The notes: generated by a model not told the origin, from the sequence alone. A stretch of DNA of 27,068 nucleotides from an uncultured Burkholderiales bacterium (GCA_903904635.1 CAIVDH010000108.1:1-27068); one strand, 5' to 3'; positions 8,804 through 16,206 are shown, numbered from the stretch's first letter. Translations and numbers: made by a program.

Positions 8804-9493
8804 ATGTTCAAAGTATCAAATCTCGCATCCGGATATGGGCAGAGCCAGGTTCTGCATGACTTGAGTTTCTCGGTAGAGAAACAGGAAATCATCGCCATCA
8901 TGGGTCGAAATGGCATGGGCAAGACCACGCTTTTTAAAACGCTGATGGGCATATTGCCTACCCGCGCTGGCAGCATACAAATCGCCGGCACTGAAATATC
9001 GGCGATGGAAAGTCATGACCGCGTTGCCAGTGGCATCGCTTATGTGCCGCAAGGGCGGATGATTTTTCCGAGCATGTCGGTGCTAGAAAATATACAGACG
9101 GGTTTGCCTGCATCTGCTAATGGCAAAGTGCCTGATGAGCTCTATGCGCTGTTCCCGGTACTGTATGAAATGAAGAGTCGTCGTGGCGGTAATTTGTCTG
9201 GCGGTCAGCAACAGCAGCTCGCTATTGCGCGTGCGTTGGCAACCAATCCGAAAGTGCTGCTGCTGGATGAGCCCACTGAAGGTATACAACCATCAATCAT
9301 CAAAGACATCGCCAAGAGCCTGAAAGAAATTCGCAAGATGCGCGACTTGACCATCATCGTCTCTGAGCAGGTGCTGTCGTTCACGCTCGAGATCGCAGAC
9401 CGTTTCTTCGTCATCGACAAAGGGCGTTTTGCTTATGAAGATACACGCGCCAATGTAGATGCGGCAACCATCAGCCGTTATTTGTCGGTGTGA
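8804..9493 (+). CDS. urtE: Urea/amide ABC transporter ATPase UrtE-like
   Basis: A 229-residue LivF/UrtE-type ATPase. Walker A is GRNGMGKT (34-41), the signature is LSGGQ (131-135) and Walker B is LLLDEP (152-157). The usual H-loop histidine is replaced by SEQ (187-189), as is common in LivF/UrtE proteins, so the partner UrtD probably supplies the conventional site. ATG is seven bases after GGAGG, 20 bases after urtD. A terminator-like hairpin follows about ten bases after the stop, so the downstream amidase genes may be reached only by readthrough or their own promoter. Confidence 0.89.
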   Translation: MFKVSNLASGYGQSQVLHDLSFSVEKQEIIAIMGRNGMGKTTLFKTLMGILPTRAGSIQIAGTEISAMESHDRVASGIAYVPQGRMIFPSMSVLENIQTGLPASANGKVPDELYALFPVLYEMKSRRGGNLSGGQQQQLAIARALATNPKVLLLDEPTEGIQPSIIKDIAKSLKEIRKMRDLTIIVSEQVLSFTLEIADRFFVIDKGRFAYEDTRANVDAATISRYLSV

Positions 9494-9503
9494 TTATTCT
9501 GCG

Positions 9504-9532
9504 CCGGCTGCTTGCAAGCGCGGCCGGTTTTT
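9504..9532 (+). terminator. Terminator-like hairpin after urtE
   Basis: CCGGC (9504-9508) pairs with GCCGG (9523-9527), with an internal self-complementary GCTTGCAAGC, and TTTTT follows directly. It lies about ten bases past the urtE stop and about 60 before the next gene. It may attenuate transcription into the amidase genes. Confidence 0.55.
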
Positions 9533-9591
9533 CGCCTGACTCAGCAGAGAGTAATTGACGTAGCAGGCAATCCTCAAAGGAGACGAACCAA

Positions 9592-9846
9592 ATGATAGGT
9601 TACATGCACTACAACAAATTTGGCACCGATGGCTTTACTGATCGTGGCAAAGCCCGCACGCGTGCATCGGTGCAGACCTGCCCGGTGTGCCTGATGTCAT
9701 TCAATGCTGAAGGCGGCACGCTGCCCGATGGCACCGTGTTAAAGCAAGACGACTGGATCAAGCAAGTCTGCAAATCAATTAAAGACGACACCGTTAACGG
9801 CGGCTATCAGGCCGGCTGCACTGCGGGTGCGTTTGCGCCGTTTTAA
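9592..9846 (+). CDS. Small four-cysteine protein between transporter and formamidase
   Basis: An 84-residue cytoplasmic protein with no signal peptide or membrane helix. It contains C30-P-V-C33, C60 and C76, a spacing that could bind a metal ion. I do not recognise a named family and assign no function. ATG at 9592 is supported by AGGAG nine bases upstream. It stops 16 bases before fmdA, which has its own AAGGAG, so the two are very probably co-transcribed. Position suggests a role linked to the formamidase, for example metal delivery or assembly, but nothing in the sequence proves that. Confidence 0.78.
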   Translation: MIGYMHYNKFGTDGFTDRGKARTRASVQTCPVCLMSFNAEGGTLPDGTVLKQDDWIKQVCKSIKDDTVNGGYQAGCTAGAFAPF

Positions 9847-9862
9847 ACATTAAGGAGAAACC

Positions 9863-11035
9863 ATGCAACACTTTACGATCAAGCCGGGCAAGCGGCTCTC
9901 TGAACAAGCTGAATTAGGCCACAACCGCTGGCACCCTGATATTCCTTTCCTCTCCAAAGTCAAACCAGGCGAAGAAATCATCATCGAAACACTGGACTTC
10001 CTCGATGCTCAGATTCTGGACAATGATGATGTCTCCGACGTGCGCGATGTGGATCTCACACGCGCCCATCCATTAACCGGGCCGTTCTATGTTGAAGGCG
10101 CTGAGCCGGGCGACTTGCTCGTCATTGATCTGCTCGACATCAAGCCGATTACGCCAGTTGGATTCTCCGGCGTATTTGCCAAATCTAATGGCGGCGGATT
10201 TTTAGCAGACTACTTTCCTGATCCAGCCAAAGCGATCTGGGATTTAAAAGGTTTGTATGCGACCTCACGTCATATACCAGGCGTGCGTATCGCCGGCCTG
10301 ACTCATCCGGGCTTAATGGGCTGCCTGCCATCGCATGACTTGCTGGCCGAATGGAATCGTCGCGAAGCACCGCTTGCCCGTATGGGTCTGGCCAAGCCAC
10401 CGCATGCCGAGACCGCTGTATTGCGCGGTGTACAAGGCGCTGAATTTGATCGCATGGCCAAAGAAGCCGCCCGTACCGTACCGCCACGTGAACACGGCGG
10501 TAACACCGACATCAAAGATCTGTCGACTGGCACCCGCATCTTCTTCCCGGTCTACGTCAAAGGCGCTGGCTTCTCCATGGGCGACCTGCACTTTTCGCAG
10601 GGCGACGGCGAAATCGGTTTCTGTGGCGCCATTGAAATGGACGGTGCCACCCACGTAGGCTTTGATCTGATCAAAGGCGGCATGGCGAAATACAACCTGT
10701 CCGCACCGATCTTCATGCCATCCGTGGTCAAGCCGCATTACAGCAAGTATCTGACCTTCGAAGGTATCAGCGTTGAGAACGGCAAGAACTACTACCTCGA
10801 TGCGACAGTGGCTTATCGTCAGGCATGCCTGAAGGCGATTGATTACCTGACCCACTTTGGTCTGACCGGCCCGCAAGCGTATATGTTGTTGACGGCTGCA
10901 CCGGTAGAAGGACGTATCGGTGGCATCGTGGATATCCCTAACTGTGCGGCGACGGTATCGATACCGACAGAGATATTTGAAGTCGACATTACGCCTAAGG
11001 GCATGTTGAACGACAAGTCATATTGGGGACGTTAG
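9863..11035 (+). CDS. fmdA: Formamidase, acetamidase/formamidase family
   Basis: A 390-residue enzyme expected to hydrolyse formamide to formate and ammonia in the cytoplasm (formamidase, EC 3.5.1.49). Family segments include HPLTGPFYVEGAEPGDLL (69-86), REHGGNTDIKDL (209-220), GDLHFSQGDGE (240-250) and GRIGGIVDIPNC (350-361). Length is close to the FmdA of Methylophilus, the family reference as I recall it, and there is no signal peptide. ATG follows AAGGAG at six bases. Lying after an UrtABCDE/FmdDEF-type importer and before an FmdB-type protein, it suggests that imported amide is cleaved here to supply nitrogen. Exact substrate range (formamide, acetamide, others) is not visible. Confidence 0.9.
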   Translation: MQHFTIKPGKRLSEQAELGHNRWHPDIPFLSKVKPGEEIIIETLDFLDAQILDNDDVSDVRDVDLTRAHPLTGPFYVEGAEPGDLLVIDLLDIKPITPVGFSGVFAKSNGGGFLADYFPDPAKAIWDLKGLYATSRHIPGVRIAGLTHPGLMGCLPSHDLLAEWNRREAPLARMGLAKPPHAETAVLRGVQGAEFDRMAKEAARTVPPREHGGNTDIKDLSTGTRIFFPVYVKGAGFSMGDLHFSQGDGEIGFCGAIEMDGATHVGFDLIKGGMAKYNLSAPIFMPSVVKPHYSKYLTFEGISVENGKNYYLDATVAYRQACLKAIDYLTHFGLTGPQAYMLLTAAPVEGRIGGIVDIPNCAATVSIPTEIFEVDITPKGMLNDKSYWGR

Positions 11036-11064
11036 TAGTTGATGTAAAAGACGGTGATGGAAAT

Positions 11065-11092
11065 TTGCCATGCTACGTAAGTGGCATGGCAA
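11065..11092. promoter_or_regulatory. Nine-bp inverted repeat between fmdA and fmdB
   Basis: TTGCCATGC (11065-11073) pairs perfectly with GCATGGCAA (11084-11092) around a 10-base loop. No U run follows immediately, so it is not a standard terminator. It may be an operator or an RNA hairpin that limits expression of the FmdB-family gene. Confidence 0.45.
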
Positions 11093-11128
11093 GTGTGGCA
11101 TTTTATAAAAAGATGAAGGAAGACTGAC

Positions 11129-11425
11129 ATGCCCTTATACGATATCCGTTGTACTGAATGCGATAGCATCTTTGAAAAAAGATTGTCGGTGGCGAGCTTG
11201 CATACCGATATAGATTGTCCCTATTGCGCGCAGATGATTAAGGCCGTGCCGGAAATTACCAGCTCGCGCGTAGCGATGAGTTCGGTAGAAAAATGGAAAC
11301 CATCGAGCCTGGTTGAACAACTGGCTGGCAATGGCATTACCGGGCCGGGCACCAAGAAGAATGCAATGCGCTCTTCAGTGCTGCATAACTGCAAGGGTGT
11401 GCAGTGTAGTGTTTGCGAGCCTTGA
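11129..11425 (+). CDS. fmdB: FmdB-family zinc-ribbon protein
   Basis: A 98-residue protein whose N-terminus matches the FmdB zinc-ribbon family: MPLYDIRC, then C8-x2-C11 and C30-x2-C33, spaced to bind one zinc. The family was named for a putative regulator in the Methylophilus formamidase cluster. The C-terminal half ends in a second Cys-containing segment (C91, C95 and C98 region) not typical of the short domain. ATG at 11129 has GAAGGA nine to ten bases upstream. It is separated from fmdA by 93 bases that include a 9-bp inverted repeat. Role in gene control is inferred from the family name and position. Confidence 0.83.
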   Translation: MPLYDIRCTECDSIFEKRLSVASLHTDIDCPYCAQMIKAVPEITSSRVAMSSVEKWKPSSLVEQLAGNGITGPGTKKNAMRSSVLHNCKGVQCSVCEP

Positions 11426-11431
11426 GTTTGC

Positions 11432-11452
11432 AACCTGCTTGCAGGGTTTTTT
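11432..11452 (+). terminator. Short terminator after fmdB
   Basis: CCTG-CTTG-CAGG forms a small stem, extended by AA/TT with one bulged G, followed by six T residues. It begins about seven bases past the fmdB stop and marks the end of the transport-amidase cluster. The stem is short, so efficiency is uncertain. Confidence 0.5.
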
Positions 11453-11471
11453 GATGGGCGTAGAAAAAAGC

Positions 11472-11486
11472 TGGCACACTAGCTGC
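11472..11486 (+). promoter_or_regulatory. Sigma-54-type promoter before the exported amidase
   Basis: TGGCAC-N5-CTGC matches the -24/-12 consensus TGGCAC-N5-TTGC at all but one base, with the essential GG and GC at the correct ten-base spacing. Transcription would begin near 11498, giving a leader of about 20 bases before ATG 11518. Sigma-54 control would fit a nitrogen-scavenging gene. Confidence 0.55.
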
Positions 11487-11517
11487 CTTAATTCATGCTT
11501 TTTTACGAGTCCGCATC

Positions 11518-12771
11518 ATGAAAATATGTTCCGCAAAATTATTGTTCGCTGCATCTGTGCTTGTAGCGTCATCTTCACTATGCGCTGGCCCTAAGTCTGG
11601 CCAGCCCGCGCTTCCTCTGCAGCCGCTGGCTGAAAAGCCGGGGCTGTTATCTGTGCCTGGCATTTCAGGCAAGGTGTTTTACGTTCCTTCTACGCTGGAC
11701 ACCATTAAATGGGGCTATTTGCCTAATGCGACCGATGCACCACTGCTGACCGTGCCATCGGGTGCGACGGTGGTGTTTGATACCTTGTCACATGAAGGCT
11801 TGCTGGAAGATCAGGGCCGCGATCCGCTGAAATATTTTGCCAGTCATGGTGTGCCTGCGCAGATGGTGTTGAAAGATGCGATTGCGATTACAGGTTCTGC
11901 CACACCGCATGATTTTTCCAAAGACGGTCCGCACATTATTACCGGCCCGGTTGCGGTTGATGGTGCCGAGCCGGGCGATGTGTTGAAAGTCGATATATTG
12001 GCTGTGCAGCCGCGTGTTCCTTACGGTGTGATTTCCAATCGTCATGGCAAGGGCGCGCTGCCGGGTGAGTATCCGTTAGGTCCGAAGCCTGAAGCTGATG
12101 CAAGTGCGGCGAGTCCTGAAAAATTTCATAATGTTTCAGTCTTTACGCCGATACGCAAAAATAAAAACGGCAAGTGGGAAGCCGTGATGAAAAATTCGCG
12201 CGGCGAAGAAATCACGTTTCCGAATGTGCCCTTCATGGGTGTGATGGGCGTGGCAGCGGCCACTGATGCGCCTGTGCATTCGGTGCCGCCGGGTGTGTAT
12301 GGCGGCAATATGGATATCAATGATTTGAGTGCGGGCACAACGGTATACATACCGGTGTTTGTGAAGGGCGCAAATTTTTATACGGGTGACCCGCATATGG
12401 CGCAGGGTGATGGTGAAGTGGCGCTCACGGCGTTAGAACATTCCATGCGTGCCAGCTTCAGGCTCACCTTGCTGAAAAAAGGGGATGCGCGTATTCCGTC
12501 GGCTTCGGGCTCATTGGAAAAACCATTTGGCGAAACCAAACAGCACTGGATCACGATAGGTTTACATGCAGATCTTGATGAAGCGATGAAAGATGCGGTG
12601 CGTGAATCATTACGATTCTTAACAGAGGTATTGGGCATGGAGCCCGCGCAGGCTTATGCGTATTTATCTGCGGCCACCGACTATCAGGTGTCGCAAGTGG
12701 TTGACCGTACCAAAGGCGTGCACGGCATGATACGTAAATCAGATTTTGCCAAAATTAAAAAAACACGGTGA
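11518..12771 (+). CDS. Exported acetamidase/formamidase-family protein
   Basis: A 417-residue member of the same family as FmdA but with an N-terminal signal peptide (hydrophobic residues 7-22, likely cleavage near A23), so it should act in the periplasm. Shared segments are ITGPVAVDGAEPGDVL (141-156), YGGNMDINDLSAGT (261-274) and GDPHMAQGDGEVALTAL (290-306). The C-terminal half lacks the FmdA GRIGGIVDIPNC segment; the aligned region reads YQVSQVVDRTKGV. Divergence suggests a different substrate. It has its own candidate sigma-54 promoter and a terminator separates it from fmdB, so it is not simply part of that operon. The ribosome binding site is weak (CGAG). Amidase activity is inferred from the family. 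Confidence 0.84.
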   Translation: MKICSAKLLFAASVLVASSSLCAGPKSGQPALPLQPLAEKPGLLSVPGISGKVFYVPSTLDTIKWGYLPNATDAPLLTVPSGATVVFDTLSHEGLLEDQGRDPLKYFASHGVPAQMVLKDAIAITGSATPHDFSKDGPHIITGPVAVDGAEPGDVLKVDILAVQPRVPYGVISNRHGKGALPGEYPLGPKPEADASAASPEKFHNVSVFTPIRKNKNGKWEAVMKNSRGEEITFPNVPFMGVMGVAAATDAPVHSVPPGVYGGNMDINDLSAGTTVYIPVFVKGANFYTGDPHMAQGDGEVALTALEHSMRASFRLTLLKKGDARIPSASGSLEKPFGETKQHWITIGLHADLDEAMKDAVRESLRFLTEVLGMEPAQAYAYLSAATDYQVSQVVDRTKGVHGMIRKSDFAKIKKTR

Positions 12772-12832
12772 ATTCAGCTTTGATTTGATGCGGGCAAAAT
12801 CGTTGCGTTGTCTGCCACAGTAAAATAAAGCC

Positions 12833-13561
12833 GTGTGTTCCAATTACATTCCAGCCCAACCAGAACAGCTGAGCCAGTATTTCGGCGTGGTCAGTGTGCC
12901 TGCAGATTTCAAGCCTGAGACTTATCCGGGCTATTTGGCGCCGATTATCCGTTTGGCTGAAGATGGATCCGGTGCACTCGAATGCGTGAATGCCTGCTTT
13001 GGTATGGTGCCGTCATGGGCTGAGTTGACGCTCGCGCGCCATACGTATAACGCGCGCAGTGAGACGGTGGCGGGCAAGCCATCATTTCGTCATGCTTATG
13101 CTAGGCGGCAGTTTTGTATTATTCCGGCAGCGTCTTTTTTTGAGCCCAACTATGAGAGCGGCAAGGCTGTGCGCTGGAAGCTCTCGCAGGTTAATGATGC
13201 GCCTATGGGGCTTGCCGGCATCTGGGAGTGGCGACCCAATGGTGGTCCGGATGATAGGCCGCTGGTTTCATTTTCTATGCTGACTATCAATGCTGATGCC
13301 CATACATTGATGAAACGCTTTCACAGACCGGAAGATGAAAAGCGGATGGTGGTGGTGTTAAGGCCAGATCAATATCAGGCGTGGTTGCAGTCTGCGGCAA
13401 ATACGGCGCCAAATTTTTGGTTGCCCTGGCCGGCAGATTTGCTCAAGGCCGAAGCTGCGCCGCGCCCGATAGGTTCTAAGACGCCAACCAAACCAAAATT
13501 GATTAAGGCCATACCGCGAAGTAGTACTGCGCCATTGTGGCTGTCGCCTGAAGAAGAATGA
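12833..13561 (+). CDS. SRAP-family protein (YedK/HMCES-like abasic-site crosslinker)
   Basis: A 242-residue SOS response-associated peptidase family protein. The family covalently traps abasic sites in single-stranded DNA through the Cys that follows the initiator Met. Here that is C2 of MCSNYIP, which also fixes the start at GTG 12833. Other expected active-site residues are N73 (TYNARSETV), E104 (PAASFFEP) and H164 (KRFHRPEDEKRM). No ribosome binding site is visible; a TAAAAT sequence ends a few bases upstream, so a leaderless message is possible. It follows the exported amidase by 61 bases with no clear terminator between. I saw no LexA box. Confidence in the family is high. Confidence 0.88.
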   Translation: MCSNYIPAQPEQLSQYFGVVSVPADFKPETYPGYLAPIIRLAEDGSGALECVNACFGMVPSWAELTLARHTYNARSETVAGKPSFRHAYARRQFCIIPAASFFEPNYESGKAVRWKLSQVNDAPMGLAGIWEWRPNGGPDDRPLVSFSMLTINADAHTLMKRFHRPEDEKRMVVVLRPDQYQAWLQSAANTAPNFWLPWPADLLKAEAAPRPIGSKTPTKPKLIKAIPRSSTAPLWLSPEEE

Positions 13562-13585
13562 GGATTGTTGAGTTCGGAGGAAAAC

Positions 13586-13729
13586 ATGGATAAAAAAAAG
13601 CCCGCTATGCAGCGGGCTTTAAATCCACTCTCATTTGGGGGAGGGCGGAGGAGACAAACGAACGATATCAATCTGCATCAAGCTTGTCTGCTTTTGTTTC
13701 GTGATGGCGATCATAAACAAAAGCTATAA
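13586..13729 (+). CDS. Possible 47-residue small ORF running through two hairpins
   Basis: ATG at 13586 stands five bases after CGGAGG, a strong ribosome binding site, and the frame stays open for 47 codons to TAA at 13727-13729. The product begins MDKKKPAMQRALNP, is basic and resembles nothing I know. The frame spans the leftward terminator at 13592-13620 and the inverted repeat at 13690-13724, so coding may be accidental. Confidence 0.2.
   Translation: MDKKKPAMQRALNPLSFGGGRRRQTNDINLHQACLLLFRDGDHKQKL
13592..13620 (-). terminator. Rho-independent terminator of the LysR gene
   Basis: AAAGCCCGCT (13597-13606) and AGCGGGCTTT (13611-13620) form a 10-bp stem with a 4-base loop. Read leftwards it ends in eight U residues (13592-13599). 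It lies downstream of the leftward LysR gene and may also slow rightward transcription after the SRAP gene. Confidence 0.85.
13690..13724. repeat. Ten-bp inverted repeat downstream of the LysR gene
   Basis: GCTTTTGTTT (13690-13699) and AAACAAAAGC (13715-13724) are perfectly complementary around 15 bases that contain an inner TGAT/ATCA pair. There is no U run on either side. Function is unknown; it sits 40 bases past the LysR stop and may be an mRNA 3'-end structure or a protein site. Confidence 0.5.
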
Positions 13730-13764
13730 CGGGGAATAAAGAGGATGTCGCGGGCGTGGCGGCA

Positions 13765-14655
13765 TTATGTCGATGCTGTGATTTGGTTTGCTAAAAAATC
13801 AATCAGTACCCGTATCCGATGCGGTATTTGTCGGTTACTGGGCAGCATGGCGTAGATACCAAGTTCGGGTAGCGCAAAATCAGTGAGAATTTCTTCAACA
13901 CGTCCGCTGGCTAAATAGTCTTCAAAAATAAAATCAGGTTGGCAGGTAATACCCAAACCTTGTGCGGCGGCTTCGGTGAGTGCTTCGCCATTATTGGCAT
14001 TGATGCGGGCGCGGATGGGAAAACTAACCAGATTGCCGTCGATTTCAAATTGCCATATTTGCTGATTGCCTGCGGTGGTGTAGCCCAGACATTCATGATG
14101 TGCCAGTTCAGCGGGATGTTTGGGTCTGCCATAACGGGCAAGATAATCTGGCGAGGCAATCACATGCATATTGCTGGTGCCAATTTTGCGCGCTATATCG
14201 CTGCCTTCCAGCCGGCGGGTGATGCGTATCGATAAATCCAGACCTTCTTCGATCAGGTTTGCGCGTCGGTCTGAATAATCCATGTCCAGGCTCACCTCCG
14301 GATACAGCTTGGCGAATTCCAGCAGAGGCGATGCCAATCGTTTTAGTCCAAAACTAAGCGGCAAGCTGAGACGTATTTGTCCGCGTGGTGTGAGTCGTTC
14401 TTCGGCTATGCCGGTTTCTGCGGCTTCAACCAGGTTGAGTATGACGCGGCATTTTTCCAGATAGGCGGTACCGGCCGAGGTTAGGGTGAGCCGTCGTGTG
14501 CTGCGCGCCATGAGCTTGACGCCGAGGTGGGTTTCGAGCGCGGCGATCTGGCGCGTCACCACCGAGCGGGCAACGTTGAGCTGCAGCGCCACGGCTGAAA
14601 AACTGTTTAATTCTGCGACCCGAACAAACAGGCGCATCGCATGTAATCTGTCCAT
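13765..14655 (-). CDS. LysR-family transcriptional regulator
   Basis: A 296-residue LysR regulator. Residues 1-60 hold the winged helix-turn-helix (LFVRVAELNSFSAVALQLN, then RSVVTRQIAALE) and the RRLTLTSAG turn. Residues 90-296 form the inducer-binding domain. The group resembles CrgA/DmlR-type regulators. ATG at 14655 has no clear ribosome binding site because an inverted repeat suited to LysR binding lies directly upstream at 14658-14672. The gene is divergent from the dioxygenase-YceI operon, the usual arrangement for a LysR protein and its target. The inducer is unknown. Confidence 0.88.
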   Translation of the reverse strand: MDRLHAMRLFVRVAELNSFSAVALQLNVARSVVTRQIAALETHLGVKLMARSTRRLTLTSAGTAYLEKCRVILNLVEAAETGIAEERLTPRGQIRLSLPLSFGLKRLASPLLEFAKLYPEVSLDMDYSDRRANLIEEGLDLSIRITRRLEGSDIARKIGTSNMHVIASPDYLARYGRPKHPAELAHHECLGYTTAGNQQIWQFEIDGNLVSFPIRARINANNGEALTEAAAQGLGITCQPDFIFEDYLASGRVEEILTDFALPELGIYAMLPSNRQIPHRIRVLIDFLANQITAST

Positions 14656-14657
14656 TG

Positions 14658-14672
14658 TTGCGTTCTACGCAA
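14658..14672. promoter_or_regulatory. LysR-type operator in the divergent promoter
   Basis: TTGCG-TTCTA-CGCAA is a perfect 5-bp dyad containing the T-N11-A pattern of LysR sites. It ends two bases before the LysR start codon, which suggests autoregulation, and lies about 80 bases from the dioxygenase start. Confidence 0.5.
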
Positions 14673-14750
14673 TAAATATTTGCTTATTGTCCCCTATTTC
14701 AGATCAAAAGACCCGGTTACAGTGCGGTCATAGAAAACAAGGAGTCATTG

Positions 14751-15590
14751 GTGAACCAATCCATGAATCAAATTTTGCCTATACTTTTTGTGCCACATGG
14801 CGCCCCGACTTTTGCGCTGCGCCCGGGCGCAGCAGGTGCGGCGATTGCCGCTGCTGCAAAAAATTTGCCGCTGCCACGCGCCATTATTATTGTCAGTCCG
14901 CATTGGGATACGGCTGTGCCGACGGTCGGATCTGCCGAGAGGCTCGAGACGATTCATGATTTCAGCGGGTTTCCAGCTGAGCTTTATAGCCTGCAATACC
15001 CGGCCACAGGTTGCCCTGAGGCAGCGCAGGTTGTTGCCGCAGCGATTACGGCGGCTGGTTTGCCTGTGGAGTTTGAGCCTGCGCGCGGACTGGATCATGG
15101 CGCCTGGGTGCCGCTACGCATGATGTTTCCGGATGCGGATGTGCCGGTGATTCCGCTTTCATTGCAAAGCCAAGGCGGGCCGCAACAGGCATATAAGCTG
15201 GGCCAGGCCTTAGCGCCACTGGCGGCGCAAGGATTTTTGATCATCGCCTCCGGCAATATCACGCACAACCTGCAAGATTATTTTGTGGCCAGCCGCAATG
15301 GCGGGCAAACACCGGCGTATGTGCGCGAGTTTTCAGATTGGATGGCGGATCACTTGGCTGGTGGTGATATTGCCGAGATGCTGAATTATCGGCAGCAAGC
15401 GCCGCATGCCGTTCGCGCGCATCCGTCGGATGAACATTTACTGCCGCTTTATCTCGCGCTTGGCGCTGCGGGCAGCGGCGCAAAAGTACAGCGACTCCAT
15501 GCAGGTATTGATGATTATGTGATTGCCATGGATGCGTATAAATTTTTACCGCAAGCAGTGGCGAATTCGCTATTTAATTTAACGAAATGA
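14751..15590 (+). CDS. Extradiol dioxygenase, YgiD/LigB family
   Basis: A 279-residue class III extradiol ring-cleavage dioxygenase, similar to YgiD (4,5-DOPA dioxygenase). Visible conserved histidines include H16 (VPHGAPTF), H51 (VSPHWDT), H116 (GLDHGAW) and H172 (GNITHNL), plus HPSDEHLLPL near residues 222-231; the family binds a divalent metal through such histidines. The start is GTG 14751, six bases after AAGGAG. TTG 14748 would be too close and ATG 14763 too far. Its TGA overlaps the next gene's ATG. The natural substrate (a catechol) is not evident. LysR control is inferred from the divergent regulator. Confidence 0.86.
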   Translation: MNQSMNQILPILFVPHGAPTFALRPGAAGAAIAAAAKNLPLPRAIIIVSPHWDTAVPTVGSAERLETIHDFSGFPAELYSLQYPATGCPEAAQVVAAAITAAGLPVEFEPARGLDHGAWVPLRMMFPDADVPVIPLSLQSQGGPQQAYKLGQALAPLAAQGFLIIASGNITHNLQDYFVASRNGGQTPAYVREFSDWMADHLAGGDIAEMLNYRQQAPHAVRAHPSDEHLLPLYLALGAAGSGAKVQRLHAGIDDYVIAMDAYKFLPQAVANSLFNLTK

Positions 15591-16171
15591 TGATGAAACA
15601 ATTTCTCTTTAAACTCTCGTTAACGGTTGTTGCTGCCTTGTCTGTCGCATCTGCCTCGGCTGTTTATGCGGTTGAGTACAACCAAGTTCAAGTTGTGAAA
15701 AGCAGCGTGACTTTTCAATACAAGCAGATGGGCGTGTCTATGGATGGCAAATTTAAAAAATTTGCAGCGCAATTGAGTTTTGATCCTGAGCAGTCTGCCA
15801 AGGCGAAAGCCAGTATGGACATTGAGTTGTCCAGCATAGATACCGGCTCTGGTGAGGCCAATGATGAAGTCTCGGGCAAGGCATGGTTCAACACAAAAGC
15901 GTTTCCGGTTGCACGCTTTGTCGCGGGTAGTGTGAAGACGCTGGGTGGTAATCGTTATGAAATTCCCGGCAAGCTTTCCATCAAGGGTCAGACACAAGAT
16001 ATCGTTGTGCCTGCAACCTTTACACCACAAGGTAAGAGCGGCGTGTTTGATGGTAGTTTCACTATACGTCGCGGTGATTTTAATATTGGTGAGGGCGCAT
16101 GGTCCAAATTCGATATTGTCGCCAATGACATCGTCGTCAAGTTTCGCATTACTGCCACTTCCGGCAAATAA
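15587..16171 (+). CDS. Exported YceI-family lipid-binding protein (first copy)
   Basis: A 194-residue periplasmic protein of the YceI family, beta-barrel proteins that bind polyisoprenoid or similar lipids. The signal peptide covers about residues 1-28 (hydrophobic core SLTVVAALSVASASA). Family segments include KSSVTFQYKQMG, SIDTGSGEANDEVSG, AWFNTKAFPVARF and GKLSIKGQT. The start offers three adjacent ATG codons (15587, 15590, 15593). The first overlaps the dioxygenase stop, and there is no good ribosome binding site, so translation is probably coupled. A second YceI copy follows at 16207. The ligand is unknown; quinone or isoprenoid binding is a family-based suggestion. Confidence 0.86.
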   Translation: MMMKQFLFKLSLTVVAALSVASASAVYAVEYNQVQVVKSSVTFQYKQMGVSMDGKFKKFAAQLSFDPEQSAKAKASMDIELSSIDTGSGEANDEVSGKAWFNTKAFPVARFVAGSVKTLGGNRYEIPGKLSIKGQTQDIVVPATFTPQGKSGVFDGSFTIRRGDFNIGEGAWSKFDIVANDIVVKFRITATSGK

Positions 16172-16206
16172 CCCCCCAACCTAGCTTTTTAATCAGGAGA
16201 TTTAAC

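Noticed and set aside
9555..9591. TTGACG as a -35 for the small protein gene
   Set aside because: No acceptable -10 lies 16-18 bases downstream.
12780..12832. LexA box before the SRAP gene
   Set aside because: No CTGT-N8-ACAG sequence is present; GTCTGCCACAG is only a partial resemblance.
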